A stretch of 64,000 bases of DNA from Trachythela sp. YZ-2020 (Eukaryota; Cnidaria; Anthozoa; Malacalcyonacea; Clavulariidae): positions 5,055,001 to 5,119,000 of the forward strand of contig JADLSH010000358.1 in the NCBI GenBank assembly GCA_016169945.1, given 5' to 3'. The notes under the pieces were generated by a model. The model made no database searches and was not told the DNA's origin. It worked only from the letters and a program-made list of their open reading frames with translations. This document shows, piece after piece, positions 12,101-21,146 of the stretch. Every line of letters begins with the position of its first letter. Position 1 is the first letter of the stretch. Position numbers and translations under genes: made by a program.

Positions 12101-15100
12101 AAATAATAAAACAAATAATCAGGATTTTTAGACACGAGAACGGCCATAACCCGTTTATGAAGGACTTTCCACTTTGGAAGTAAAATAATGTGTCAGCTGG
12201 TGCTTAGCAATAGGAATTTTCATTGCAACCAGCTGATCCGTGACGGAGACAAAGCCTAGAATTATAAGAAAGAAAAATAACTTGCTGTACCAAGTCAGTC
12301 ACTTCTTTGAGGGGCTTAATTCGGTGTTATCCAATCACCTGCAAGGAAGGGTTTACATTAAATAACGAAAAAACATGGCTGAACGATATTTTCGTGAACA
12401 ATACCTTTAGTGAGGATTTGTGCACGTTGATAAGTATAACATTTGTCTTGTCGTATTATTTTGTTTGCAGCTTGAGAGTTACTTTTTTTCATATTATTTC
12501 CGATGTGCCGGTTATCGACCTTTTGACTGAACACGCGGTATATCACGCTACAATCATACGCGTAAATAAATAATAATCAATTACATACTTTGAGCATAAC
12601 AACGAATATGAATATCTCTCCCATCGTGACATTTGGTAACATTCTTGTCGACAACGTGGCCTTCAATTTGAATTTCAATACCATCTGCATAACCCATTCC
12701 TTGGCAATATTCTGTGATAGTCTTTAATTGTTTATGTTGTTTGTGACAAACTGGCGACCATTTTCCATCAACATAACGCTCTACTCGTCCTTCATCTGTT
12801 GTCCGACCATTCCTGAGGCGAAGTTCTGAAAAATAATTGATCAGTAATCATTATGAAATTTGTGTAATATGAAACCGTCTTCGTTGGCCGTTGCGCGTGC
12901 ACAATAGATTTATGGAGTGCGGCAAATTTCTTATTTTCTAAGATTTCCCCCAAAATATTCCACAAATATTTCCGTGGGATTCCATTCCAATTAGCGCAAA
13001 TGAGAAATAGAAAATTAGCGTAAACTTCGATCGAATGGCCTTCCTTAAACTAATTTTCCTAGTCTGAATGCGCAAAGTGAGAAACATGCTAGAAGTTTTA
13101 AGACTGTTTTGGACATTCTGATGTCAAACTGTGCCTATTGAATAAAAATGGAATAATTACTCTTACCTGGAACGCATTCTAAACTAACTTTCCAATTTGA
13201 CACACTTTCATTCTTTTGTTCTAGCCAAGGACCTCGTGGACAGTCTAATAATCTCTTCTCTTCTCCTTTACATCGCATGTCCATTATCCACAGAACTGTA
13301 TCTTTACTTGATGTATCTGTTTTAAGTAGTTGAAATCTTTTCACGCCAGGTTTATTCAACTGACGACAGACCACTTGAGCGTTTTCCATGGTCCAGTTAT
13401 TCCCAGCAACCTGACCCCAAATTCCCTGGTGCATTATTCGTACTTCAGTTATGAACTTTAGTGTGGAATAGCCGTAGGCTCGAGTAGAAAGTTGATTGAG
13501 ACGAACATCTGAAATGAAAGATATTTTGTATAATATTGTTAAAAATGAAGAAGTTTTGATACCTTAAGTTGTTGGAAGAAACATAACCAAACGACAGGAA
13601 TAGGATAAAGAAAGGATCTTTATCTAATCGTCATCGATTTTGTAGTCAGTTGTGAGAATGAAAGATGCATTAATGTTCGTAATTACTCAGGGACGTCGCG
13701 GAGTCATTGATATTGGGGGGGGGGGGGGGTGTACTTAACTAATGTAAGGGTTGGGGGCTGAAATCTATATATCGATGCTTCCCCCGGGAAAATATTTAAA
13801 AATTGAGGCTCGGAAAAGCGCTTTCCTGCACCTTCTGGCGCCAGAATGAAGAACTTGGACAACAAGAATGCGGCAAAAAATTGCTTCATTATCAGCTTTA
13901 GTGGTTTGAGTGAGTATGTGAAGGCCATAATTGTTACCAAAATAAGAATAACACCCACATCTTAAAGAGTTGAGCAATCTTTGCTGAATATAATATGTAT
14001 ATCTATATACATATTATGTAGGAAATATATATATTCCTGCATAATATATATATACCTATCGAAGCATTCATAGAGTCACAGTTATATTTAACAATGAATA
14101 ACTATTTTCTATGTTGACCAACTTTTTAACGTTACTTTGACCAACTTTTTACCTTCATACACCTCCCTCACCCACCCAGCAGCGACGCCCCTGTAATTAC
14201 TATATTTTAATTTCCAGTGAGCAGTTACCCAGAAAAACCCTACTAATGACAGTCTCATAAACTTAGATGGAGTTCAACATTCAAAATAGATAATTTTATT
14301 TTCAATGGTTGTTACTATATAAGGTGGCTCCTTACACTTTCGCAATGTTTCAATAGAATAATTGTTTAAGAGTTCGAAATTCTTCAACAAAGTCACGTAG
14401 TATCGTTACTACGACATTATTAAAGGGCTTATGCAGCGAAAATTCGGTTCGAGTGAAACTCTCTTATTAAAGAGAACTTTTGAAGTTATGAAGATTGACG
14501 TTTGGAGCTTTTCCATATACCACTTCGTTCTTGAGATATTAAGATGTGTTTGATATGTAAATAACATCACTGTGACATCACACTGCATAATGAATTGTTG
14601 CAAAATCACGAATACCTCTGAGATTATTTAACCAATCGCCTTTAAACTGTCATTTGTTTCTGCCTATCGCACGACAGCACACATGCAGAGTTTCAAGTGA
14701 TTTAATTCAATTATTTCAAAGATATTCGTGATTTTCCAACAATTCATTATGCAGTGTGATGTCACAGTGATGTTATTTACATATCAAACATTCTTAATAT
14801 CTCAAGAACGAAGTGGGATATGGAAAAGCTCCAAACGTCAATTTTCATAACTTCAAAAGTTCTCTTTAATAAGAGAGTTTCACTCGAACCGAATTTTCGC
14901 TGCATAAGCCCTTTAACGTTTCAGTATAGCCTAGATTTGGTTTCATCGTACTTCACTGTAAGGAAGCGTTTACTCTATCAAAAACAAGGGTCCCCTAGAT
15001 TTCAGGCTTAATTGATTCCTTAACTGATTTAAACAATATTAATAGTGTTACCTCCTTCATTGCCCTCGCATCTTACTTCCACAGCTCCATTATTACAGAA

Positions 15101-18100
15101 CTCTTCATTTTTGTCCTCATGAATACAGTCAGAGAGTTTGTTTTCTCCTCCAGTGCATTTAATACTCTTTCTTAAATATGAATAGGTTGTGTTTGAATAG
15201 CTTCCTATCAATCCATTGAAACGTACAGCTTTGAGATATCCAAGTTCATGACAAACGACGTTGGCTTCAGTTAATGTCCAATGTTTTCTACAAACTTTTC
15301 CCCAAGAATTATTATAGTATACTTCTAACTTGCCTTCATTAACATGTAAAGACCCAACCAGTCGGATATCTAATGAAACAAAAGGAGAAATAATGTACTG
15401 TTGTATCCTAAATTTCATATACGATTGAGTACTGTTAGTATTATTTACCTACTGTATGAATGTACTACTTTTTCAGGTTTGCACCAGAAGTGAGGAAAAT
15501 ACATACATAATATGGTGGAGTAAATGAAATCTATTCAACCGTTAACCTTTAGTAATCCTAGTCTTAAATATAGGAACATGCAGCTATAAAGATCTGAACT
15601 TACTCATTTTGCAGATTACTCCCGCATCATAAAAATGTCTTATGTATTTGAAATTATCTGTGATCCAATTGCAATCTTGTAACCGACTTTCGGTTCCATT
15701 ACACCTGATCATTTTGGACCAAATTGTTCGTTGCCTCCCATTTGGTACTTCTTGTAGGTTTAATGGTCTGAAAGCATCACGGTAGCCAAGCTGTCGACAC
15801 ACGACCCTTGCTTCAATCAAGGAGAAAGTATTAACCTTAAAGCGAAAAAAGTCATTCACCGTACCCCAAATTCCTTTATAAAGGACTTCGATTCTACCAG
15901 CATGAGGACGGCCAAATCCTCCCAGTCGTATTGCTAAAATGTAAAGAAAAATCCTTGTTTGAGTTTAAAAACAAAAAAATGTTTTTAATTTTGAAGATCT
16001 ATCTACCTTTAAATTTATCAAACGTGAAGAGTTAGATAGCAAATCCATAGCTCAACTTCGGAACTTTGTAAGTTTCTCCGCGTTACTATCGCACTCATCA
16101 AAGCGTGGTGGTAGGATGTTATTGACGCGGATTCGTAAAGGTGCTAACTAGTTACAAACTCAGGCAAATTAATCCAACTGCACTGCAATTATACTGTCTA
16201 CAATTATCATGCAATTATATACGATGTCATACCCAAAACTAAGGCAAAAAATTGATAGTCTGGCGTCTTAAATTTCAATCCGCATTCTAGTTTGAAGCTT
16301 TTATTCGGCTGGTTCATTTGTCAGGATGTGTTAAGGGGCGGACCATTAGATTTTTGAGGGGGGGTTGGAAGGATTGCTCTCGGAAGGAAACAAATTTTTC
16401 CCTGCCAAGTAGCGCAAGCATTTTCTTTTAACCAAAAAGATGTGCATGGATTTTTTTTCGAATCTTGAATATTGCATGATATTTTTTTTGGTCACATTTA
16501 AATTTTTCTCCACAAGTACTTTTATATTAAGAAGATAATTCTTTTGAATCGGGTGGATAATTCGACTGAGACGAATTTTATAATTCACCTGTCGAATTTA
16601 ATCGAGTTATACGACGCATAAAATTAAATTATGCGTCGTACCAGGAACTTTATGGAGTTTAAACGATCTACGACTACGCGCGGCAGCTCGTCAACGCGCC
16701 TTCAAAACAAAGAAATTTTGGAATAATTTGTGGTCCTAAGAGTATTCTCAACTGCGTAGCCATGCTCAACACAACGTCAAACTACTATCACACCCTTTAA
16801 GCAACGTGAAAGTTTGTTGCAACGTGAGAAATGTTTGATAAATAAAAATGTTTGGCCGTGCGGTGGTGAAACTGGCAGCCAAGAATGCCTTCATGAGCTT
16901 GGGCAATGAGATTGGCTATATCATTTGCTATTTTTGGCTTCACATTTTGGTTTAATACGTTTCAGAGTTCAGACTGAAGTTGGACTTTCATGTATACAGC
17001 TCAGTAGACAAAAACTTCAACTTGCAAGATTTTTTAACTTCATCATTCCTGCACGATATATTTTTTTCGAACTTTCCGCGTAAAAAAATATTTTTCCTTG
17101 TTTCTGAGTCTGTAAGATATTTTTTTCCAAATTCGTCCAACCCCCCCTCAAAAATCTAATGGTCGGCCCCTAAGTTTTATGAAAACGAATTATACCAAGA
17201 CATGCTAAATTAATAAATCGTTTACTTTTGAACTAAACAAACAAGGAACCCATTCATAATCATGTATACAATATTAATCAAAATCGGAGCTTTGTTAGGG
17301 TTTTTTTGCCTTCATTTTTCAAAATACAATGGTGGTTGGCTATATAACTCCCAAATAACAGAAAGCTTACATTTTCCTTTACATTGCACATTTACTAGAA
17401 GTGTACATTTGGAACTTGGACGATACTTGACACGACATCCTGTTAAATTTTTCTCCTTCCCAGTACACTCAATATCATTTCGCCAAATGTTGGTTTTGTC
17501 AGTAGCAGAGGTGAAATAATGCTCCACTTCAGATTTTCTACTATTGCCCAGATCCCGGCACACCACTTGCGTGTTACCCATGTTCCACGTGTCTCCACAA
17601 ACATAATACCATGTTTTACTTCGGTAGACCTGAACTGCGTCTTCGTGTGCGCTATCGAGTCGTATATCTAAAGAAAAAATGTATGTTTAGTCAATGCTGT
17701 TTTAGTGTTACAACTATGGGGACTTGAAATATATGAATATTAAATTATTATAGGCGTGACCGGTTGGGTATAAAAAATTATCCAGGTACTAAGGTTGCAA
17801 GTATTTCGTGTTGTGGAAAAGTGTGCATGGTAGATCTTACAGAGGAACATTAGGACAATTTGGCAAAGGACTAAAGCATCTGTTCAAATGAAGATTTCCT
17901 GTCTATTTTCTCTATCTATATAATAATATGATATGTATATTTTCCGGTAATCTCACCTTGTTCACAGATGATAGCAACTTGAGCTATACTGGGAACATCA
18001 TGAATTTCTTCTGGCTTCGTTGGACAACACACCAACCTATTTTTTATATTCTGACATCTAAAGTTATTGTAGTCATTTTTGTAATAATATTCATGGTTGC

Positions 18101-20301
18101 GCAAATTCTTCACCAGTCCTGGGAATCCAAGCGTAGTACATACCAAACGTCCTAACTCTTTGTTCCAATGTTTCACGCGAAGAATTTTCCATTCTTCTTT
18201 GTTTTTTATCTCTACTTTACCAGAATGACCATATTCCGATTGAACAAGACGGACTGCTGAAGATACTAGTGAAAGACCAACAGTTAAATCAGTTTAATTC
18301 TTGCAGCCTCTCCATTCGTCATGACAAAAATGCAAGTTGCTTGTCTTTGTATTTCAGCAAGCCTTCGTTAGTAATAATGTGCACTAATATTTACACATTT
18401 TTGTACTGATAAAAATTCAGGCATACTGATCTAAGGCTAAACGTTCGCCACAAAAACTAAAAAATGGCTGGGACGCCAGAGTACCAATATCTCAGTGCAA
18501 TTGATATATTTTGCAATTAATTTTGAATATTGAGTAAAGTATTCAAACTTGTAGTCTTAAACGAGTTTTCAGCAACACAAGCTTAATGATATTACAGGAG
18601 TAACATCTATAATGTAATAAAATTGAAGCGCTTATTAAGTTTATTGGTGGATATAGACGGCCAGGTCTAGTCCTATATCGCGTGAAATTGGCAGTTATAC
18701 TATGTGGAATGAACACGGGATAATTTTTCTCGTTTGCTAATTTATCAACAACAAGATATCCCAAGAAAGATGTAATTTGATGTAATCGGTATAACATGAG
18801 TAAGAAATAGAAGTTAGTAAACTTACGCTGTGGATCACATGTCAGAGTTGGTGGATAAGGTTCTAAACAACATATAATCAAAAGATGAATATTGACATGA
18901 CTGAGCGACTTTACTTTACAATATAACACTTATTCCTTGCCTTGCATGATAATCCCTGATATTACAAAAATGTCATCCAATAATTGTTTACGTAGTATTT
19001 TGTAAATTCCTATTTTCCCTATTTCGTACGCTATTGTTTTTACTACCAATGTTTTGCTAAACACAAGCTTGCCGTTTGGCTTGACGGTGAAAAATGATAA
19101 GCAAAAACTCGCGCATTTAATATAATATTCAAAGTAGCCTTTATGAGAAAGCCCTGATAGTGACTTCAGTTTCTATCTATACTCTATCTAGCGCCAGACT
19201 AGTAAATATTAACCGAGTGCGGCACAAGATTGTGACTGCTAATAACCTGGTATAAGTTTTGTAACATTAAATCAAAACAGAACCTTACCGCATTTCACCC
19301 AAACTAGCCTGAAATCCTCGGTCTTATTCAACAATTCCCAACTTTCATGCTGACAGTCAATCAATCTTTCTTCTTTGCCAGTACATTTTATGGCTTGATT
19401 TTGGATGATATTTCCCACTACCTCAGTTAGATTATAGAATAGGTGGAAGTTAAATGGTCTTATAAACCCGAGCTCTCTGCAAGTTACCCATGTTTTTGCA
19501 ACACTAAACGTTTTCTGATCCCAGAATCGCCATTTGCCATCACTGAGCACCTGGACATTTCCTTCCGTACCATTGGTTGGTAACCCAGTACGCGGATCAA
19601 CCAAACGTATGGAAAATCCTGAAGAATTTAACAAGGAATTTAGACTCATGAATATTGGGGCGGATAAGCGCTTACTTTGCTTGTCGAACACATTTTGAGT
19701 AAAAATCCCGAAACTTTAATTGGTGGACGTGATAATTCTTCGTAATGTACACATTGATATATATTCATATTAACAGATATGGAAGCCGGTACCAACTATG
19801 CGGAAAGCTGAAAATTTAGTTTCGTTATAATTTTTTTACTAAATATCAATTTTTCCGTTACAATATGCAATTTTCCCATCTAATTGTCTCGGCATTTCAT
19901 GAACAAAAGCGCGGTGTAATATTCTGACTTTGATATGACCAAAATTATATTTCGACGTATAAGTTGAATAAAGCCACGGTTAGTAGAACTAGACGTGATA
20001 AAGCGTAATATTCCAGCCAGATTGCAGTCTGTAAAATACCTTCGTGCAACTTTTCTCATTTAAATGATCTTCCGTTTGGCTGTTATACCACACAACCTCC
20101 TAATAATAACTCCCTTAGCTGGAAACGTTGTAGGGTTTTGAAAAGACAAAGCAAGGCAGCTCATTGAATAATGCTACTTATATTGCATCCATTCCACGTT
20201 ATAACCATAAAATATAATACAATAAAAAACTTACCCAAAGCAACTGTAGCTAGCCAAAGATGAATGCACACTTTTCCGGTGACGTTCTCACTTAATGACA
20301 T
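5126..20301 (-). CDS. SRCR(x9)-LRR-7TM receptor (LGR/relaxin-receptor-like GPCR), 18 exons
   Basis: Predicted cell-surface receptor of about 1455 residues. Exons in order: 20235-20301, 19289-19618, 18827-18862, 17957-18256, 17371-17667, 15604-15933, 15052-15369, 13167-13508, 12589-12825, 11813-12091, 11050-11376, 10521-10635, 10098-10172, 9475-9546, 9037-9108, 8282-8353, 6530-6601, 5126-6152. Layout: signal peptide (1-23), SRCR1 (to 132), linker (to 144), SRCR2-9 (to about 954), LRR cap (to 993), five LRRs (to 1114), hinge and 7TM (to 1455). Each exon is bounded by AG and GT in matching phase (phase 1 to the cap, phase 2 after it), and the joined length is divisible by three. In known LGRs the LRR ectodomain binds ligand and the 7TM couples to G proteins. 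The SRCR part suggests binding of microbial or extracellular polyanions or proteins (inference). No separate start exon exists between the SRCR and LRR parts, which supports one gene. Transcript evidence is lacking. Confidence 0.82.
6530..6601 (-). CDS. receptor exon 17: LRR 5
   Basis: 72 nt, phase 2 both sides. DISRNKIRHFDEKPLRNLRN is the last repeat before the hinge. The long intron upstream of it contains a mariner-like foldback (6797-7328). Confidence 0.8.
6797..7328. mobile_element. mariner-like foldback in receptor intron 17
   Basis: Inverted repeats of about 138 bases begin TACAGGGTGTATAAAAAAAA and end with its complement. The element sits at a TA. There is no transposase ORF. The TIR start resembles Tc1/mariner ends. 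Confidence 0.8.
8282..8353 (-). CDS. receptor exon 16: LRR 4
   Basis: 72 nt, phase 2 both sides. NLSGNQIESITSEMMSNLHD fits the LRR consensus. Confidence 0.8.
8704..8922. repeat. foldback hairpin in receptor intron
   Basis: Arms of about 100 bases, read from CTGTATTCTAAAAGCTCACT and mirrored to 8922, pair almost perfectly around a 20-30 base loop. Non-coding and probably a short foldback transposon. Confidence 0.75.
9037..9108 (-). CDS. receptor exon 15: LRR 3
   Basis: 72 nt, phase 2 both sides. DLSENHISSIPLNLFLFTGQ is a canonical LRR. The one-repeat-per-exon layout in phase 2 is that of LGR genes. Confidence 0.8.
9475..9546 (-). CDS. receptor exon 14: LRR 2
   Basis: 72 nt, phase 2 both sides. 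DLSNNRISQLPEDLFLYT is a textbook LRR core. Splice sites TACAG and GTAAGT. Confidence 0.8.
10098..10172 (-). CDS. receptor exon 13: LRR 1
   Basis: 75 nt, phase 2 both sides. It encodes YLLEKNAIHSVKKFHLREF and on, a first LRR with the xLxxNxI pattern, one residue longer than the others. Consensus acceptor and GTAAGT donor. Confidence 0.7.
10521..10635 (-). CDS. receptor exon 12: LRR N-terminal cap
   Basis: 115 nt, entered in phase 1 and left in phase 2, so it converts the SRCR phase to the LRR phase. It encodes GEELCKACKCQNRSVNCYGK, the four-cysteine cap that precedes leucine-rich repeats in LGRs. I looked for a private signal-peptide exon between 10636 and 11049 and found none, which argues that the LRR-7TM part belongs to the SRCR gene. 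Confidence 0.75.
11050..11376 (-). CDS. receptor exon 11: SRCR domain 9
   Basis: 327 nt, phase 1 both sides. AIRLVNEDFDYRNKSAHYG, VVCHYLGYD and KCHGNEGELEECF are clear SRCR signatures. Four Cys. It joins in frame (GAT G then GT GAG) to the LRR cap exon. This domain has no counterpart in the upstream paralogue. Confidence 0.85.
11575..11795. mobile_element. decayed TAA-flanked MITE, relative of 50121-50359
   Basis: The left end (CCTTTACGATGGCATCGCTC) and right end (GATCGTAATTGAAAATGGCC) match the ends and order of the younger copy at 50121-50359, as does an internal TCAACTTTCA block. TAA lies at both borders. It sits directly before the donor of the SRCR8 exon. Confidence 0.6.
11813..12091 (-). 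CDS. receptor exon 10: SRCR domain 8, cysteine-poor
   Basis: 279 nt, phase 1 both sides. FRLNNNGGKPYSGKVEIL and RVCKILGYPGAL mark the SRCR fold, but only two Cys are left (VCK and LTCE) and the central CxG motif is gone. The exon is open and keeps its splice sites. The paralogue at 36100-36380 also has just two Cys. Confidence 0.72.
12589..12825 (-). CDS. receptor exon 9: SRCR domain 7, short form
   Basis: Only 237 nt (79 residues), well below the usual 100 or so of an SRCR domain. ELRLRNGRTTDEGRVERY and EYCQGMGYADGI are SRCR-like, but the GxExxLxxC segment is lost. Four Cys remain. The short form is shared with the copy at 36975-37205, so it predates the duplication. Confidence 0.75.
13167..13508 (-). 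CDS. receptor exon 8: SRCR domain 6
   Basis: 342 nt, phase 1 both sides. It starts DVRLNQL and has an extended N-terminal part, then GIWGQVAGNNW, VVCRQL, RCKGEEKRLLDCPRG and a final LECVPG. Four Cys. The paralogue at 38180-38503 is 18 nt shorter. Confidence 0.87.
13688..14193. mobile_element. hAT-type MITE with 8-bp TSD
   Basis: Ends CAGGGACGTCGC and GCGACGCCCCTG are imperfect inverted repeats starting with CAG as in hAT elements. TAATTACT occurs directly on both sides (13680-13687 and 14194-14201). It contains a G run and no transposase. It lies in the SRCR5-SRCR6 intron. Confidence 0.85.
14424..14912. mobile_element. piggyBac-like foldback MITE, TTAA target
   Basis: Long inverted arms (over 200 bases) begin AGGGCTTATGCAGCGAAAAT. 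TTAA flanks both ends (14420-14423 and 14913-14916), the target of piggyBac elements. Non-coding. Located in the SRCR5-SRCR6 intron next to the hAT MITE. Confidence 0.8.
15052..15369 (-). CDS. receptor exon 7: SRCR domain 5
   Basis: 318 nt, phase 1 both sides. IRLVGSLHVNEGKLEVYYNN, VVCHELGYLKA and KCTGGENKLSDC are visible, with six Cys. The paralogue at 40445-40762 has identical length. Confidence 0.87.
15604..15933 (-). CDS. receptor exon 6: SRCR domain 4
   Basis: 330 nt, phase 1 both sides. It carries IRLGGFGRPHAGRIEVLYKG, then RVVCRQLGY and RCNGTESRLQDC, which are classic SRCR motifs. Four Cys. The paralogous exon at 40991-41308 is 12 nt shorter, the loss lying after the IWGT stretch. Confidence 0.87.
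16335..17170. mobile_element. PIF/Harbinger-like MITE, TAA target
   Basis: Inverted ends GGGGCGGACCATTAGATTTT and its near-complement at 17130-17170. TAA is duplicated at 16332-16334 and 17171-17173. There is 836 bp without a supported ORF. It lies in the SRCR3-SRCR4 intron. Confidence 0.8.
17371..17667 (-). CDS. receptor exon 5: SRCR domain 3
   Basis: 297 nt, phase 1 both sides. It starts DIRLDSAHEDAVQVYRSKTW and has a full six-cysteine pattern with VVCRDLG and ECTGKEKNLTGC. This is one of the most canonical SRCRs in the gene. Confidence 0.85.
17957..18256 (-). CDS. receptor exon 4: SRCR domain 2
   Basis: 300 nt, phase 1 to phase 1. VRLVQSEYGHSGKVEI is the usual SRCR start. Five Cys include a vicinal CC in LVCCPTKP, and the central signature is altered (VCTTLGFPG). 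Its partner at 46394-46693 is the same length and keeps the CC pair. Confidence 0.8.
18827..18862 (-). CDS. receptor exon 3: 36-nt linker
   Basis: A micro-exon encoding about EPYPPTLTCDPQ, flanked by TTTAG and GTAAGT, phase 1 both sides. A same-length relative (ERFPPPLQCDPK) sits at the matching place in the upstream paralogue (46925-46960). That conservation makes a chance call unlikely. It is a proline-rich spacer with one Cys. Confidence 0.75.
19289..19618 (-). CDS. receptor exon 2: SRCR domain 1
   Basis: 330 nt, phase 1 to phase 1. It begins GFSIRLVDPRTGLPTNG and holds CRELGF and KCTGKEERLIDC, the SRCR signatures around the central and C-terminal cysteines. Four Cys are visible, and NGT, NLT and NKT are potential glycosylation sites. 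The copy at 47237-47566 has the same length. Confidence 0.85.
20235..20301 (-). CDS. receptor exon 1: signal peptide
   Basis: ATG at 20301-20299 starts 22 codons plus one base (MSLSENVTGK, then the hydrophobic core CIHLWLATVALG). It ends at a GTAAG donor in phase 1, matching the following SRCR exon. The n-region is long and the hydrophobic core short, so cleavage is uncertain. No convincing upstream in-frame start was found. Confidence 0.65.
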
Positions 20302-20562
20302 TCTTAGCCTCGTTATGCTATGCTATACAAAATATAGAAAATTGTTTAAAGTATCCGTGAAACATGGAATGAACAGGGAGGCATATAGCCGTGGAAGTGC
20401 ATGGAAACCCAGGCAGACCTGATTGGTTCAGAGCTGTCTTCAAATATCATCGTCCAGAGGATGACTTTGAGCGCTCGTATCTTTGGCGCCCCTCACCCAA
20501 AACGGACGAAAATACCATAGTAATCTGATATATTTATAACAGCGAGTCACAACAGCGTCAGC

Positions 20563-21146
20563 GTCATTTTATTGTATGTTCAAATATTAAAATAGTTTGA
20601 ATGTGATATTAAAATCGTAAGTACTTTAGTATATGAATCTAATAAAGGTGAATTTTAAACAATACTAAAATAGGCCTCTGGTGTGCTGTTTTATATTACT
20701 ATATTTTGTTGCTTAAAAGAAACATAACATCATATCATGATAATATATACTTTGTTTTGCATCACGTTTTTGGTAGAGATAAGGATATGACTAATCTGTT
20801 TAAGACAGTTAGTTAACACGGTATATACAGCAAATTCAAGTAGGATACGTTCTCTATCGAAGTCTTCTATATATGCACTAGCTATTGTTACAAGGCAAAT
20901 TCAAATTACAATTCAAAAATGTGATGCAAAACAAAGTACATATTGTTATGATGATGTTATGTTTCTTTTAAACAACAAAATATAGTAATATAAAACAGCA
21001 CACCAGAGGCCTATTTTAGTATTGTTTAAAATTCACCTTTATAAGATTAATATACTAAAGTACTTGCGATTTTAATATTACATTCAAACGATTTTAATAA
21101 TATCACATTCAAGTGATTCAACATTAATATTTGAACATACAATGAC
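20563..21146. mobile_element. foldback element upstream of the receptor start
   Basis: Arms of about 200 bases (left from GTCATTTTATTGTATGTTCA, right mirrored to 21146) flank a non-palindromic centre around 20770-20915. Located about 260 bases upstream of the receptor ATG, so it may lie in or near the promoter. Confidence 0.75.
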
